Source of the DNA: Phaeobacter sp. 11ANDIMAR09
GTDB lineage: Bacteria > Pseudomonadota > Alphaproteobacteria > Rhodobacterales > Rhodobacteraceae
Direction of reading: 5' to 3'
Length of the DNA: 64,000 bases
Assembly: GCF_001294455.1 (NCBI RefSeq)
Contig: NZ_LIKT01000008.1
Location: forward strand, 62,001 to 126,000
Notes under the pieces: generated by a model
Seen by the model: the letters and a program-made list of their open reading frames with translations, nothing else
Told to the model about the DNA's origin: nothing
The model's database searches: none
Made by a program: the position numbers and the translations under genes
Shown: piece by piece, positions 25,909 through 35,181 of the stretch
Layout: each line of letters begins with the position of its first letter
How positions within the stretch are numbered: the stretch's first letter is position 1

Positions 25909-26376
25909 CTACTCTTCGCCGGGAGTATCGGGGCGCAGCTCGTGCACAAAATCCTCAAAGTCATCCGCCGCTTGGAAGTTTTTATAAACACTGGCAAAGC
26001 GCACATAGGCAACGGTATCGATCCGAGCCAGCGCCTCCATGACGATCTCGCCAATCTTGCTAGAGGAGATATCCGTCTCGCCCATGCTTTCCAGCCGTCG
26101 CACGATCCCTGAGATCATCTGATCAATGCGTTCGGGGTCGATGGGGCGTTTCTGCATAGAAATGCGGATCGAGCGTTCCAGCTTGTCGCGATCAAAATCC
26201 TCGCGTTTGCCGTTGGTCTTAACGACCACAAGATCCCGCAATTGCACCCGCTCATAGGTGGTAAACCGTCCACCACAGGCGGGGCAGAAGCGGCGCCGAC
26301 GGATGGATACGTGATCCTCGGCGGGGCGTGAATCCTTCACCTGAGTATCGATATTCCCGCAAAACGGACAGCGCAT
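25909..26376 (-). CDS. nrdR: Transcriptional repressor NrdR
   Basis: A 155-residue repressor of ribonucleotide reductase genes. The N-terminal zinc ribbon has C3-x2-C6 and C31-x2-C34 ([16 protein letters not shown]). The ATP-cone domain follows ([20 protein letters not shown]). ATG 26376 has AAGGGG upstream. It is the first gene of the minus-strand unit with ribD, a conserved alphaproteobacterial order. Confidence 0.97.
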   Translation of the reverse strand: MRCPFCGNIDTQVKDSRPAEDHVSIRRRRFCPACGGRFTTYERVQLRDLVVVKTNGKREDFDRDKLERSIRISMQKRPIDPERIDQMISGIVRRLESMGETDISSSKIGEIVMEALARIDTVAYVRFASVYKNFQAADDFEDFVHELRPDTPGEE

Positions 26377-26427
26377 CTGCGGATCCCCTTTTCTTAATAC
26401 CAGCCATTTGTGCCAAAACCTGCACAG

Positions 26428-26436
26428 TTATCCACA
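26428..26436. promoter_or_regulatory. DnaA-box-like site upstream of nrdR
   Basis: TTATCCACA, an exact match to the classical DnaA box, lies 52 bp upstream of the nrdR start. It is a single site and may link nrdR expression to replication. It is not an origin. Confidence 0.4.
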
Positions 26437-26496
26437 ACTATAGGGCAGCCGCTAGGAATTGGGTAGTGGGGAAATTCACCCCCTAGATCAAGCGGC

Positions 26497-26916
26497 TCAA
26501 CCGCTGATATGCGCCAGAATCCGACGGCTGTGGGGGGCGTCTCGATGCTCAAGCAGATAGACACCCTGCCAGGTTCCCAAGGCCAATACGCCACCCGCTA
26601 TCGGGATCGACAGGCTGACAGGCAGCAGGGCCGATTTGATATGGGCAGGCATGTCATCCGGCCCCTCATATGTATGCCGCAGATAGGCCATCGAAGGATG
26701 GGTCGAGGGCGGAACCAGACGCGAAAAGAAGGCCTGCAGATCGTCCTGCACTTCTGGGTCCGCATTTTCCTGTATCAGCAAAGAACAAGAGGTGTGGCGC
26801 ACAAACAGGGTCAGCAGCCCTTCGCTACAGCCTGCCTCCTGCAGCCAGCTTGTGAGCTCCCGGGTGAATTCATAAAGCCCCGGTCCCCGGGTCGAGATCT
26901 GAAACAGTTTTTGCAT
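26497..26916 (-). CDS. yjbQ: YjbQ-family protein (UPF0047)
   Basis: A 139-residue protein with the family core VRHTSCSLLIQENADPEVQD, the HPSMAYLRHTYEGPDDMPAHIKS segment and GTWQGVYLLEHRD. Members of this family can have weak thiamine-phosphate synthase activity, though the physiological role is unclear. Histidines in the core are probably metal ligands. It is a single gene upstream of nrdR on the same strand. Confidence 0.92.
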   Translation of the reverse strand: MQKLFQISTRGPGLYEFTRELTSWLQEAGCSEGLLTLFVRHTSCSLLIQENADPEVQDDLQAFFSRLVPPSTHPSMAYLRHTYEGPDDMPAHIKSALLPVSLSIPIAGGVLALGTWQGVYLLEHRDAPHSRRILAHISG

Positions 26917-26986
26917 AGGTCTGCTCTGCTACAGGTCGGGGTCTTTCACAAGGGGACAATGCAGCGGCTTTTGCATTCAGCCTGTT

Positions 26987-27421
26987 TCACTTGAAGCGAA
27001 AGCGCCAATCTTCAATGCGGTCATAGCAATAATTCCGCGCTGTCGCTGCATTCAGATTGTCACCTCGAATCTTAACGCTAAGCGACAGACGCGGGCTGGT
27101 GTCGCTGCCGGGAGGTGGAGACAAAGAAAACTGCACAGATTTTCGCCCAGGCCGATGTACCGAAGGACCAATCCCCTGCCATATATAGATCCGCTGGGTG
27201 GCCTGGCTGCGCAGCTGACGAATGGCAAAATCTCCGATACCACACCAATAGTCCTGTGCGCCCGAACCAACCCGGTTGACGACTTCCCAAACCCCTTCGG
27301 ACACCGGCAGAACCTCGTGACGGTTCCAGGCCCGCCAAGCCTGCGCGCTCACTGGCAGGCAGATCAACCCAGCCAGCAGCCCGGCTGCGAGTGCCTTTGT
27401 GATACCTTTACCCTCAAACAT
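26987..27421 (-). CDS. Secreted protein of unknown function, paralog 1
   Basis: A 144-residue protein with a signal peptide (MFEGKGITKALAAGLLAGL, cleavage near AQA). The mature part shares with its two upstream neighbours a pattern of V-PVSEGVWEVV, YWCG-GDFA, IYIWQG, GRKSVQFSLSP and GDNLNAA...YC. The two conserved cysteines probably form a disulfide. I do not recognise the family. It is the last of three tandem minus-strand copies and the most diverged. The 25 residues before this Met in the open frame have no signal-peptide character, so I exclude them. Confidence 0.75.
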   Translation of the reverse strand: MFEGKGITKALAAGLLAGLICLPVSAQAWRAWNRHEVLPVSEGVWEVVNRVGSGAQDYWCGIGDFAIRQLRSQATQRIYIWQGIGPSVHRPGRKSVQFSLSPPPGSDTSPRLSLSVKIRGDNLNAATARNYCYDRIEDWRFRFK

Positions 27422-27517
27422 CTTCTGCAAAGCCAGCTCACTCTTCCGATGGTTCCCGGAACAACCTCTATCAAAGCAGTATAGCAGCCGCTGCAAGTAT
27501 CACAAAATGCGCCACCC

Positions 27518-27928
27518 TCAGAAGCCAACAGGCAGTTGGCTGCAGAGATTAAAAGCGTCGCGCACCCGCATATTATCACCGCGCTCCAAGGCGTTTACAC
27601 TGCGGTAGGCCCCTTTTTCCGGCGACCCGGCCAAAGCTGGGTCCAACGTAAACTGAACCGCCGACCGCCGGTGAGTGGTCTCACTCTTGCCACGAGCACG
27701 AGACACATAAACATGCGCCTGCCAGGAGGATTTCAGCGCCCGTTGCGCATAATCGCCAGCCGCGCACCAAAAGTTGCGCCCCAGCCCACCGGCCTTTGGC
27801 ACCACCTCAAACACCCTTTCGGAGACAGGGTTGACCCTGCTGCCTTCACGCGCGGTAAAGGCACTGGCTTCTGCGCCGGCCAGGCTCAACAAGCCAAGCA
27901 TCAAGACTGTAATAGAGAGTTTTGTCAT
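27518..27928 (-). CDS. Secreted protein of unknown function, paralog 2
   Basis: A 136-residue protein with signal peptide MTKLSITVLMLGLLSLAGA and cleavage near ASA. The mature protein starts FTAREGSRVNPVSERVFEVV and has FWCAAGDYAQRA, VYVSRARG, RRSAVQFTLDP and MRVRDAFNLC. It aligns along its whole length with the genes on either side. The conserved W-C and late C suggest a single disulfide. It is likely periplasmic or extracellular, with unknown role. Confidence 0.78.
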   Translation of the reverse strand: MTKLSITVLMLGLLSLAGAEASAFTAREGSRVNPVSERVFEVVPKAGGLGRNFWCAAGDYAQRALKSSWQAHVYVSRARGKSETTHRRSAVQFTLDPALAGSPEKGAYRSVNALERGDNMRVRDAFNLCSQLPVGF

Positions 27929-28133
27929 AGCACACCCATTCCTTTCTTCTCGAAAGCCCGGACTTCCCAGCCGGTCTATCAGACCCAGGATCTCTGCGTC
28001 TGAAATACAAGATAGGAAAACTGTTCCGCAGTGCCAGTCACGTCACTGTGCTACACGCAACCGTGTGGAGCTCCTGAAAACAAGGCCCGATCCGGAAAGG
28101 CATTGCTCGGGTAATCAGGGGAGTTGATGCGCC

Positions 28134-28544
28134 CTAGAGGCGCACCGGGGAGCGGTTGCAATAGCTGCGCGCATCTTGCACCGTCATTCTGTTTCCAGGT
28201 TTGAATCCCAAAGCCAGCCAGCCCAAGGGAGACGGCAGAGGTTCACCGGCCAATTCAGGTGACAGCGAAAACTGCACGGCAGATTTTCGTCCTGTTGTCA
28301 CGCTGGTGCTGCGCCCCTGAACCACATAAATTAAGTCCTGCCAAGCGGCTCCTTTAACCCGGCGGGCATACTCAGAGGCCCCGCACCAGAATTCGTCAAA
28401 GGATCCTGAGGATTTGGGGATGACTTCAAAGACCTCGTTGTCGACTGGATTGACCCGCACGCCGCCCGGTGTGGTAAAGGCCTGAGCCGCCAAAGGAGCC
28501 ACAAGCGCCGCAGCCAGTCCAAATGAAATGAGTGATTTTTTCAT
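28134..28544 (-). CDS. Secreted protein of unknown function, paralog 3
   Basis: A 136-residue protein starting MKKSLISFGLAAALVAPLAA at ATG 28544 with GGGAG upstream. The signal peptide is cleaved before FTTPGGVRVNPVDNEVFEVI. It carries FWCGASEYARR, IYVVQGRS, RKSAVQFSLSPELAG and MTVQDARSYC. It is the first of the three tandem copies. Gaps of 205 and 96 bp separate the copies, so each may have its own promoter. Confidence 0.78.
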   Translation of the reverse strand: MKKSLISFGLAAALVAPLAAQAFTTPGGVRVNPVDNEVFEVIPKSSGSFDEFWCGASEYARRVKGAAWQDLIYVVQGRSTSVTTGRKSAVQFSLSPELAGEPLPSPLGWLALGFKPGNRMTVQDARSYCNRSPVRL

Positions 28545-28688
28545 AAAATATGCTCCCAGGTTTCGACCTACATAGGGAGCGGTTTGCAGGGTTCCAAGGG
28601 GAAAGCTCGCAAAACCGTGATCGATCGCAAAGACCACGCCGGGCCACGCTGAGTGTCCCACAACCGGCCCTCGCATGCTTGGGACGCG

Positions 28689-28997
28689 CTAGTCTGCCTG
28701 TTTCACCGCAGCCCCCGGAAAGGGGATGATTTCCGCCCCAAGGCCCTTGCCCAGGCTCTTTTCTAGAATATTCAGAACCGCGGCATCAGGAGAGAGACCC
28801 TGATCCGGGCCGAACTGCACCCGCGCCTGCTGACGCAGCATCTCGCGGGCTGGCTCTGCCTCCATCGACTTCAGGGCGTCACCCTGTTCCTTCAGGGCTG
28901 TGACCATGAACTCATTGGCATCCGTCAGGGATTTCAGCGACTCCAGCTGGCCTTGCAGAACGGCCAGCGCCTCGGTCAGTTTTTGATTTGCAGACAT
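28689..28997 (-). CDS. Hypothetical small coiled-coil protein
   Basis: A 102-residue protein from MSANQKLTEALAVLQGQLES at ATG 28997, with a GGGGGG site 4 nt upstream. The first roughly 65 residues have heptad-like Leu spacing and many Gln/Glu/Lys, suggesting a coiled coil. The C-terminus ends with a hydrophobic stretch AEIIPFPGAAV. There is no signal peptide and no recognised family. Confidence 0.6.
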   Translation of the reverse strand: MSANQKLTEALAVLQGQLESLKSLTDANEFMVTALKEQGDALKSMEAEPAREMLRQQARVQFGPDQGLSPDAAVLNILEKSLGKGLGAEIIPFPGAAVKQAD

Positions 28998-29111
28998 CGG
29001 TCCCCCCTTGGCATGTTTATCTCGGATAGGCAGCGAGACAGGTGGGGATATTGTAGAACTCGCCGGTGTGGAACAACAAGCCATCACGTTAAGCAATGGT
29101 TAACGGAGCAA

Positions 29112-29576
29112 TCAGGCAGTGGGTTCCTCCTCTACCGGCTCCCAATCCAGAAATCGCGCCCGGATATCAGCGTTTGGCACCATGCAACGATTGGCACGAC
29201 CAAAGAGGCGGTAGCGATTGCGGGCCAGTCCGCGGTACAGCGGATCCTTCAGCACGCCGGGCAGATAGCGACAGAGCCCCAGAACGCGCCAAGCCCTCGG
29301 CAAGGCCCGCATCGCAGCGGCAATGGCATCCAGACGTTGATAGCAGCGCCCATCCACAAAAACGAGCAGGGTTTCAAAATCATCCTGTGGCAGGCCCTGG
29401 TCCCGAAAAAGCTGCTGCCCCAGAGCGGATTGTGCCGTGGCAAAGGAGAAACGCTGAGATCTGTCATAACGCAGCATGAACTGGAAAAACTTCGAGCAAA
29501 GCAGGCATTCCCCATCAAACACGATGAGATCGTGGTCCAGCTGGATTGCGCGACCTTTGCCTCCAGGTCCCGGCAC
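29112..29576 (-). CDS. DCC-family thiol-disulfide oxidoreductase (DUF393)
   Basis: A 154-residue protein with the defining LIVFDGECLLCSKFFQFML motif near the N-terminus, a Cys-x-x-Cys pair in a DCC context, and the later LLVFVDGRCYQRLDA and VLKDPLYRGLARNRYRLFG segments. Family members are predicted thioredoxin-like redox proteins. It starts with GTG 29576 directly after the stop of the upstream gene, so the two are coupled. The partner protein is unknown. Confidence 0.85.
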   Translation of the reverse strand: MPGPGGKGRAIQLDHDLIVFDGECLLCSKFFQFMLRYDRSQRFSFATAQSALGQQLFRDQGLPQDDFETLLVFVDGRCYQRLDAIAAAMRALPRAWRVLGLCRYLPGVLKDPLYRGLARNRYRLFGRANRCMVPNADIRARFLDWEPVEEEPTA

Positions 29577-30065
29577 CTATTGCCAGCTCCCGGCTTCCAG
29601 CGAATAGACCTGCCCCGCGCGTTCTTTGGCCTCAAACAAAGGCAGACCATAACCGGAACTTTCAACACTGCCTCGATCGCAGCGCAGATGCGCCAGCTCC
29701 TCCCCGCCTCGTTCGACAATAACACCGCCAGTCAGAGGTGCCCCTTCGCCTGCATTGCGCTCCTGACTGTAGTACACCGTGTAAGAGATACCTTTGTTCT
29801 TAAGAGTAAACTCCTCCCAGATCGCCCCTCCGATCCCTGGCCAAGGCACCATGCCCACGTTCCGCACGTTGCGCCGCAGCGCCAAATCGGGCTCTTCGTC
29901 CCGGCCCCCAAAGGCGTAGCTCACCTGATTGCCCGACAAACAGGTTGTAAGTACCTTGCTGCCGCCTTTGAAGGAACAGGAAACCAGGGTTTGTGAGCTG
30001 ACAGGACACGCCCCTGCAGATTGGACCGAAGCCAACAGGACTAAGCAGGAAAAGGAAAAACGCAA
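29577..30065 (-). CDS. Secreted hypothetical protein
   Basis: About 162 residues. TTG 30065 is preferred because GGAGG lies 6 nt upstream. A TTG 12 nt earlier is also in frame. The N-terminus MRFSFSCLVLLASVQSAGAC is a signal peptide, and the mature part contains four cysteines and many glycines (SYAFGGRDEEPDLAL). I do not recognise it. It follows the rpoD terminator and is coupled to the DCC gene. Confidence 0.65.
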   Translation of the reverse strand: MRFSFSCLVLLASVQSAGACPVSSQTLVSCSFKGGSKVLTTCLSGNQVSYAFGGRDEEPDLALRRNVRNVGMVPWPGIGGAIWEEFTLKNKGISYTVYYSQERNAGEGAPLTGGVIVERGGEELAHLRCDRGSVESSGYGLPLFEAKERAGQVYSLEAGSWQ

Positions 30066-30081
30066 ACTGGCCTCCAAATAG

Positions 30082-30108
30082 AAAAAGGCGCCCCGCAGGG
30101 CGCCCTTT
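30082..30108 (-). terminator. Intrinsic terminator after rpoD
   Basis: On the minus strand GGGCGCC-CTGC-GGGGCGCC followed by TTTTT, starting 3 nt after the rpoD stop codon. Strong stem and U tract. Confidence 0.92.
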
Positions 30109-30110
30109 AG

Positions 30111-32099
<1,989 letters not shown>

Positions 32100-32225
32100 T
32101 CAATGCTCCCTAAGAGGCTGGGCGATTCGGATGCCGAATCATTAGCGCGATCTTGTGATTCGTCACCCGGTTTAGCGAATTTTCTTTGGCTCTTCCTTAG
32201 CAAAACGACTCATGTGCCACACGAA

Positions 32226-34256
32226 TCACTTCTGAGAGAAGCCAATCCTGTCCAAAAGGGCGCCAAAAGCGTCGAGCTCTTCGCGATCAAGCCGCGCGCC
32301 ATTCTCGCCCACATCAAAGTTGGCCTTGTCCTCATTCTCACTGCGCACGGCACGGTTTCGGGCTTCTGCCGCCTGTTTCAAGCGCCAGGTTAAGGCCTCA
32401 TCCGCCAGCCCTGTCAGGTCTTCCTCGGCCTCGGCCAGCTCAGCATCCAAGCCCCGCATCGCTTCCAGTTTGGCAAATTCTTCGGCCAGGGTCTGTCGGG
32501 CCGCATCAAAATCGCTGGGTCTACGCAGGCAAGGGATGATTGCCACATGGCGAAGCGCCATCAGGTTTTCAAGAGCCTGCAGCCCCAGATTTTCCGTGAT
32601 GTGGGTTTTCAGATCCTGTGGAGCATCGATGCCAAATCGCAACACTTGATCCCGCAAGCGGCCCAGATCGGCATCGGCACAGTGCATGCGCTCCAGGTTA
32701 CCCTCGAACTCAACAACCATTTCCGGCGTCGAAATGGCCACGGCCAACACCACCGCCTCGCGGGCCCGGGCAATCTCTGCCTCATCGGCCGCAGCAACCA
32801 GCGAGCTGCGGGTGCTGGCCAGTGGCGCAGGCGCAACTTTCTGCCCCTTCCAGGGCCTGCGCGCGCCATCGCCAAAGCCGCCCTTGCGGCCCGGCTTCCA
32901 GTCGTTGCCGCTCTTCCAACCCTCGCTCGAGCCGCCGGTGTCAAAGTCGCGATTCCGCCCCTCAGGACGGTTGCCGCGAAATAGCTCCCAGCGCAGGTCC
33001 TTGATATCCTCGCCGTAGTGCTTGCGGATCGAGGGATCACGGATCAGGCGGATCTTGTCACGCAGCGCCTTGTCCAGGGAGGCCTTGCGTTCGGGGCTGT
33101 CAAAGACCTTGCCTTCGGTTTCGCGCTGCCACAGCAGCTTCACCATGGGCAGGGCTTGATCCAGCACCTCTCTTACCGCTTGTGGTCCCTTGGCCTTGAT
33201 CAGGTCATCCGGATCCTGCCCATCCGGCATGATGGCAAAGCGCAGGGATTTGCCCGCCTGCAGCAGTGGCAGGGCCAGATCCACCACACGCATGGCGGCG
33301 CGCAGCCCTGCCTGATCCCCATCAAGGGCGATGATCGGCTCATCTGACATGCGCCACATCATCTGCAGCTGGTTTTCCGTCACCGCGGTCCCCAAGGGGG
33401 CCACCGAGGACTGGAAGCCAGCCTCGGAGAGGGCAATTACGTCCATATAGCCTTCGGCCACGATCAGCGGTGTTCCGCGCCCGGCCGCCGCTCGCGCCGG
33501 GGCCTGATTGTACAGGTTCCGGCCCTTGTCAAACAGCTCGGTCTCGGGGGAATTCAGATATTTGGCATTGTCATTGGGATCCATGGCCCGGCCACCAAAG
33601 GCAATGGCGCGGCCACGCGCATCGCGGATTGGGAACATGATCCGGTTGCGGAAGGTGTCATAGGGCTTGCCGCCCTTGCTTGAGGGTTTGGCCAGACCTG
33701 CGGCCATGATCAGATCTTCGGGTACATTCTTGCCGCGCAGATGATCCCAAAGATTCTGCCAGCCATTGGGCGCAAAGCCGATCTCCCAACGGTCTAAACT
33801 GGGCGGGGTAAAGCCCCTGCCCTGCAGATAGCTGCGGGCCATGGCGGCATTGTTGGTCTTCAATTGCAGCCGGAAGAATTGTACCGCCTGCTCCATTACC
33901 TCGACCAACAGCGTGCGGCGGTCTTGTTTTTGCTGCGCTTTGGGGTCCCGCGCGGGCATCTCCATGCCAGCCTCGCGGGCCAGGATCTCCACCGCCTCCA
34001 TGAATCCGACGTTTTCGGTCTCCTGGACAAATTTCAGTGCGTCTCCCTTGGCCTGGCAACCAAAGCAATAATAGTACCCCTTCCGGTCATCCACGTGAAA
34101 AGACGCGCTTTTCTCGTGATGAAAGGGGCAAGGCGCCCAGAGGTCGCCTTTGCCGACATTGGATTTGCGCTGATCCCACATGACTTTGCGCCCGACAACA
34201 TCAGAGATGCTGATCCGGGTGCGCAGTTCATCCAGAAATCCAGGCGTCAAAGACAT
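32226..34256 (-). CDS. dnaG: DNA primase DnaG
   Basis: A 676-residue primase. The zinc finger is CPFHHEKSASF...YYCFGCQAKGD (CHC2 type). The TOPRIM core is IVAEGYMDVIAL with the ALDGDQAG motif. A helicase-interacting C-terminal domain follows a Gly/Arg-rich linker near residues 435-480. It makes RNA primers for replication. It starts 1 bp after the stop of the small secreted-protein gene, so they may be co-transcribed, with rpoD downstream. Confidence 0.97.
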   Translation of the reverse strand: MSLTPGFLDELRTRISISDVVGRKVMWDQRKSNVGKGDLWAPCPFHHEKSASFHVDDRKGYYYCFGCQAKGDALKFVQETENVGFMEAVEILAREAGMEMPARDPKAQQKQDRRTLLVEVMEQAVQFFRLQLKTNNAAMARSYLQGRGFTPPSLDRWEIGFAPNGWQNLWDHLRGKNVPEDLIMAAGLAKPSSKGGKPYDTFRNRIMFPIRDARGRAIAFGGRAMDPNDNAKYLNSPETELFDKGRNLYNQAPARAAAGRGTPLIVAEGYMDVIALSEAGFQSSVAPLGTAVTENQLQMMWRMSDEPIIALDGDQAGLRAAMRVVDLALPLLQAGKSLRFAIMPDGQDPDDLIKAKGPQAVREVLDQALPMVKLLWQRETEGKVFDSPERKASLDKALRDKIRLIRDPSIRKHYGEDIKDLRWELFRGNRPEGRNRDFDTGGSSEGWKSGNDWKPGRKGGFGDGARRPWKGQKVAPAPLASTRSSLVAAADEAEIARAREAVVLAVAISTPEMVVEFEGNLERMHCADADLGRLRDQVLRFGIDAPQDLKTHITENLGLQALENLMALRHVAIIPCLRRPSDFDAARQTLAEEFAKLEAMRGLDAELAEAEEDLTGLADEALTWRLKQAAEARNRAVRSENEDKANFDVGENGARLDREELDAFGALLDRIGFSQK

Positions 34257-34257
34257 G

Positions 34258-34596
34258 TCAGTTAGAATTCAGCTGTTGTTTCATCGCCTGAATCTGATCC
34301 CAGCTTTCCAGACATTGCTGTTCCATCAGAGGGCCAAATTCGGTGGCCTTCAGATCCCGGCGCTTCATCGCATAGATATGGGCCGTCAATTGCGGGATCG
34401 CCTTGGAGTATTGCGCGGGCCAGGCGGGTTCGCTGGCCAGAATATGCTGTTCAACATCAGCCTCTTTGATCCGATCCAAACGCGCGGTCTGAACGGCGGC
34501 CATGACCTGGCCCTGATACTTGCAGCTGTCTTCTTTGGAATCAGCGGCATAGGCAGGTGCCGCCAACAAAATGGCAGCAAGGGTGATGCGGATCAT
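34258..34596 (-). CDS. Small secreted hypothetical protein
   Basis: A 112-residue protein with signal peptide MIRITLAAILLAAPAYA and mature ADSKEDSCKYQGQVM. It is helical and charged, with two cysteines (SCKYQ and QQCLESW) that could pair. ATG 34596 has GGGAG upstream. No family is recognised. It is 1 bp from the dnaG start. Confidence 0.7.
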   Translation of the reverse strand: MIRITLAAILLAAPAYAADSKEDSCKYQGQVMAAVQTARLDRIKEADVEQHILASEPAWPAQYSKAIPQLTAHIYAMKRRDLKATEFGPLMEQQCLESWDQIQAMKQQLNSN

Positions 34597-34632
34597 GGAT
34601 CGCTCCCGGAATCAGTTGATGATCCGCCGAGA

Positions 34633-35181
34633 TTACCCCCGCGCAGCCCGGGCTTCCATCGCTGTTTTGAGATCATGATGAACTGTCCGGGCCATCGAGC
34701 GGAACACCATGATCTGAAAGCGATCTTTGTCTAGGCGGCAGATCGAAGCCATCATGTGCTTGGCTTCGGTGCGTACAGCCGCGCCGATGCCAAACTGCGC
34801 CAGCCGCAGATCCACCGGGCACAATCGGGCCAATACATCTTCGCAGCCCGGCCCCTCAAGCTCCAGCACGGCCCAGCCGGCGGTTTGATCCGTCAGGGCC
34901 GCGTATTGTGCCAGACCGGCATCGGGCTCTACTCCGATCAACAGCGCCATTTCGCGGCCAAACCAGATCGACCGCACCGCATCATGCCCAAAACTTGCCC
35001 CCTTGAGCCCGGGAAAGCCAATCCCATGAGCCGCCTGCATCGCCTTGTCCAGCGCCTCATGCTGGCCTTTGAAGGGAGCGATCGTAGTCAGGGCCTGTGG
35101 TGCGGCCTCGCGCAGGGAGAGCCCGCCGATATTTAGCATCTCAAACCCATCACAGGCAGTTTTGACAAGCAGTTCAGCCAC
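34633..35181 (-). CDS. soxG: Sarcosine oxidase gamma subunit
   Basis: A 182-residue subunit of heterotetrameric sarcosine oxidase. It shows the family features LTTIAPFKGQHEALDKAM, PGLKGASFGHDAVRSIWFG and the C-terminal RSMARTVHHDLKTAM. It starts at GTG 35181 with GAGGGG upstream and overlaps soxA by 8 bp. The gamma subunit is needed for assembly with alpha, beta and delta. It is the last gene of soxBDAG. Confidence 0.93.
   Translation of the reverse strand: MAELLVKTACDGFEMLNIGGLSLREAAPQALTTIAPFKGQHEALDKAMQAAHGIGFPGLKGASFGHDAVRSIWFGREMALLIGVEPDAGLAQYAALTDQTAGWAVLELEGPGCEDVLARLCPVDLRLAQFGIGAAVRTEAKHMMASICRLDKDRFQIMVFRSMARTVHHDLKTAMEARAARG

Noticed and set aside
26400-26460. Replication origin
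   Set aside because: Only one DnaA box and no AT-rich unwinding region or repeats.
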